In this document: piece by piece, positions 5,409 through 6,086 of the stretch
Layout of the letters: each line of letters opens with the position of its first letter
Position numbering within the stretch: the stretch's first letter is position 1
Assembly (NCBI GenBank): GCA_030040815.1
Contig: JASHSZ010000704.1
Coordinates: 1 to 6,086 of the forward strand
Origin: Streptosporangiaceae bacterium
GTDB lineage: Bacteria; Actinomycetota; Actinomycetes; Streptosporangiales; Streptosporangiaceae
Length of the DNA: 6,086 nt
Direction: 5' to 3'
The notes under the pieces: generated by a model
The model's database searches: none
Told to the model about the DNA's origin: nothing
Seen by the model: the letters and a program-made list of their open reading frames with translations, nothing else
Position numbers and translations under genes: made by a program

Positions 5409-5520
5409 ACAGCCATATAGCCCGCTATGGGTGGCGTCGGCGGCGGGCCTGCGGGAACCCTCCCGGCTAGCAGCGGCAGGCCACTTCGGCGCGTGCCGAC
5501 ACGGGGAGGTCTGCCGCTGC
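5409..5520. other. non-coding stretch between gntK repeats and channel gene
   Basis: No coding frame with recognisable protein character is seen here on either strand. It holds two further small dyads: CCATATAG..CTATGG (5413-5430, imperfect, one of the few A/T-containing spots) and CGGGA-ACCC-TCCCG (5452-5465, 5-bp stem, 4-nt loop). The function of either is unknown. Confidence 0.5.
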
Positions 5521-5546
5521 GCGCGGGCCCGCGGAGCGGGCCGCGC
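5521..5546. repeat. long GC-rich hairpin upstream of the channel gene
   Basis: The left arm GCGCGGGCCCG (5521-5531) pairs with CGGGCCGCGC (5537-5546), leaving one unpaired G and a 5-nt loop (CGGAG), for about ten G-C pairs. It ends 12 bases before the candidate -10 of the channel gene, so it covers the -35 region. It could be a terminator for incoming transcription or a regulatory dyad. Confidence 0.45.
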
Positions 5547-5558
5547 ATGCGTGCGTGC

Positions 5559-5564
5559 CACAAT
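5559..5564 (+). promoter_or_regulatory. candidate -10 element (leaderless type) for the channel gene
   Basis: CACAAT keeps the critical A2 and T6 of the -10 consensus and ends six bases before ATG at 5571, so the transcript would start on the start codon. No Shine-Dalgarno is present in front of this ATG. No recognisable -35 is seen. Confidence 0.35.
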
Positions 5565-5570
5565 CGGCCC

Positions 5571-6086
5571 ATGCAGCCGCGTGGAGCGGCCGGCGCCTCT
5601 GATGCCCACACTGACCGGCACCTCGTGGGGACGCTGCTGCTCGTGATCGTCGCGACGGCCGTCTACTTCGCGCTGCCCATACCCGGCAAGATGCGGGGAG
5701 GCTCTTGGGCGCTGCTGTTCAGCTGCGGCGCCCTCGCGCTCGGCCTGCTCATCTTGCTGGCGATGCGCCGCCTGCTCCGGGCCGGCGAGGGCGCCCGGAT
5801 CCGCGGCCTGGTGCTGCTGCTGGTGCTGACCGTGCTCTGGTTCGCGTGGTCTGACGCCACCGTCGCGAGGCTGCCTGGCCAGTTCGCCGATCTGCACACC
5901 AAGATCGACGCGCTGTACTTCACCGTCAGCACGCTGACCACCGTCGGATTCGGGGATGTGCACGCGACCGGGCAGCTAGCCCGCGCCGCGGTGACCGTGC
6001 AGATGGTGTTCAACCTGGTCTTCATCGGGCTGGCCGCGGGCATCGTGACCGGCTTTCTGCGGACCAGGGCCACCAACCGCCTGCAG
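5571..6086 (+). CDS. potassium-channel-like membrane protein (3'-partial)
   Basis: The first 172 residues of an ion-channel (Ion_trans_2-type) membrane protein; the frame is open to the right edge. Predicted membrane segments are at about 18-36 (HLVGTLLLVIVATAVYFAL), 46-65 (SWALLFSCGALALGLLILLA) and 79-94 (GLVLLLVLTVLWFAWS), followed by a pore helix at 112-123 (IDALYFTVSTLT), the selectivity filter T124-V-G-F-G-D129, and an inner helix at 137-161 (ARAAVTVQMVFNLVFIGLAAGIVTG). The filter has Phe in place of the usual Tyr (TVGYGD), a variant tolerated in K+ channels. Positive charge after the second segment (MRRLLRAGEGARIR) is consistent with a cytosolic loop. Two segments precede the pore module, unlike the minimal KcsA layout. 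Whether a cytosolic regulatory domain (for example RCK/TrkA-N) follows cannot be seen. ATG at 5571 is the first plausible start and has no RBS. Confidence 0.85.
   Translation, partial: MQPRGAAGASDAHTDRHLVGTLLLVIVATAVYFALPIPGKMRGGSWALLFSCGALALGLLILLAMRRLLRAGEGARIRGLVLLLVLTVLWFAWSDATVARLPGQFADLHTKIDALYFTVSTLTTVGFGDVHATGQLARAAVTVQMVFNLVFIGLAAGIVTGFLRTRATNRLQ

Noticed and set aside
5286..5963. 225-codon open frame on the minus strand across the repeat region and channel gene
   Set aside because: Low-complexity Gln/Arg/Pro-rich translation opposite a clear channel sequence; no RBS or domain support.

Overview
This is a G+C-rich window (around 70% by eye) with strong G/C bias at third codon positions, GTG/TTG starts and apparently leaderless promoters. 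Together with the gene families, this points to a high-G+C actinobacterium. I cannot assign a genus from the sequence. No rRNA, tRNA, CRISPR array, insertion sequence or integrase is visible, so it reads as chromosomal backbone.

Layout. (1) From the left edge to 898 (+) lies the main part of an alpha/beta hydrolase whose start is outside the window. (2) 935-1936 (+) is a short, divergent acyl-CoA-dehydrogenase-like flavoprotein. (3) 1944-3110 (-) converges on it and encodes a fusion of an N-terminal MerR DNA-binding domain to a C-terminal PP2C Ser/Thr protein phosphatase. (4) A 281-bp gap holds a candidate MerR-type promoter/operator and an inverted repeat. (5) 3392-4771 (-) encodes a glucose-6-phosphate dehydrogenase family protein (Zwf-like) with unusual substitutions in the sugar-phosphate-binding motif. 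(6) A 55-bp divergent intergenic region separates it from (7) a gluconokinase at 4827-5342 (+). (8) A 228-bp non-coding stretch carries a 20-bp direct repeat with GC hairpins. (9) From 5571 to the right edge (+) lies the start of a potassium-channel-like membrane protein with a TVGFGD selectivity filter.

How the genes may work together. The Zwf-like dehydrogenase and gluconokinase are divergent neighbours, and both would supply 6-phosphogluconate to the pentose phosphate or Entner-Doudoroff routes: one from glucose-6-phosphate (through the lactone), the other from gluconate plus ATP. The MerR-PP2C gene lies downstream of zwf on the same strand but appears to have its own promoter. The hydrolase and acyl-CoA-dehydrogenase-like genes are co-directional 36 bp apart, although a -10-like element suggests that the second can be transcribed on its own.

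The most interesting parts are the transcription-factor/phosphatase fusion, with a possible internal start for a free phosphatase and a MerR-style promoter in front of it, and the Zwf-like enzyme, whose DHYLGK phosphate-binding motif reads DHWLGL.
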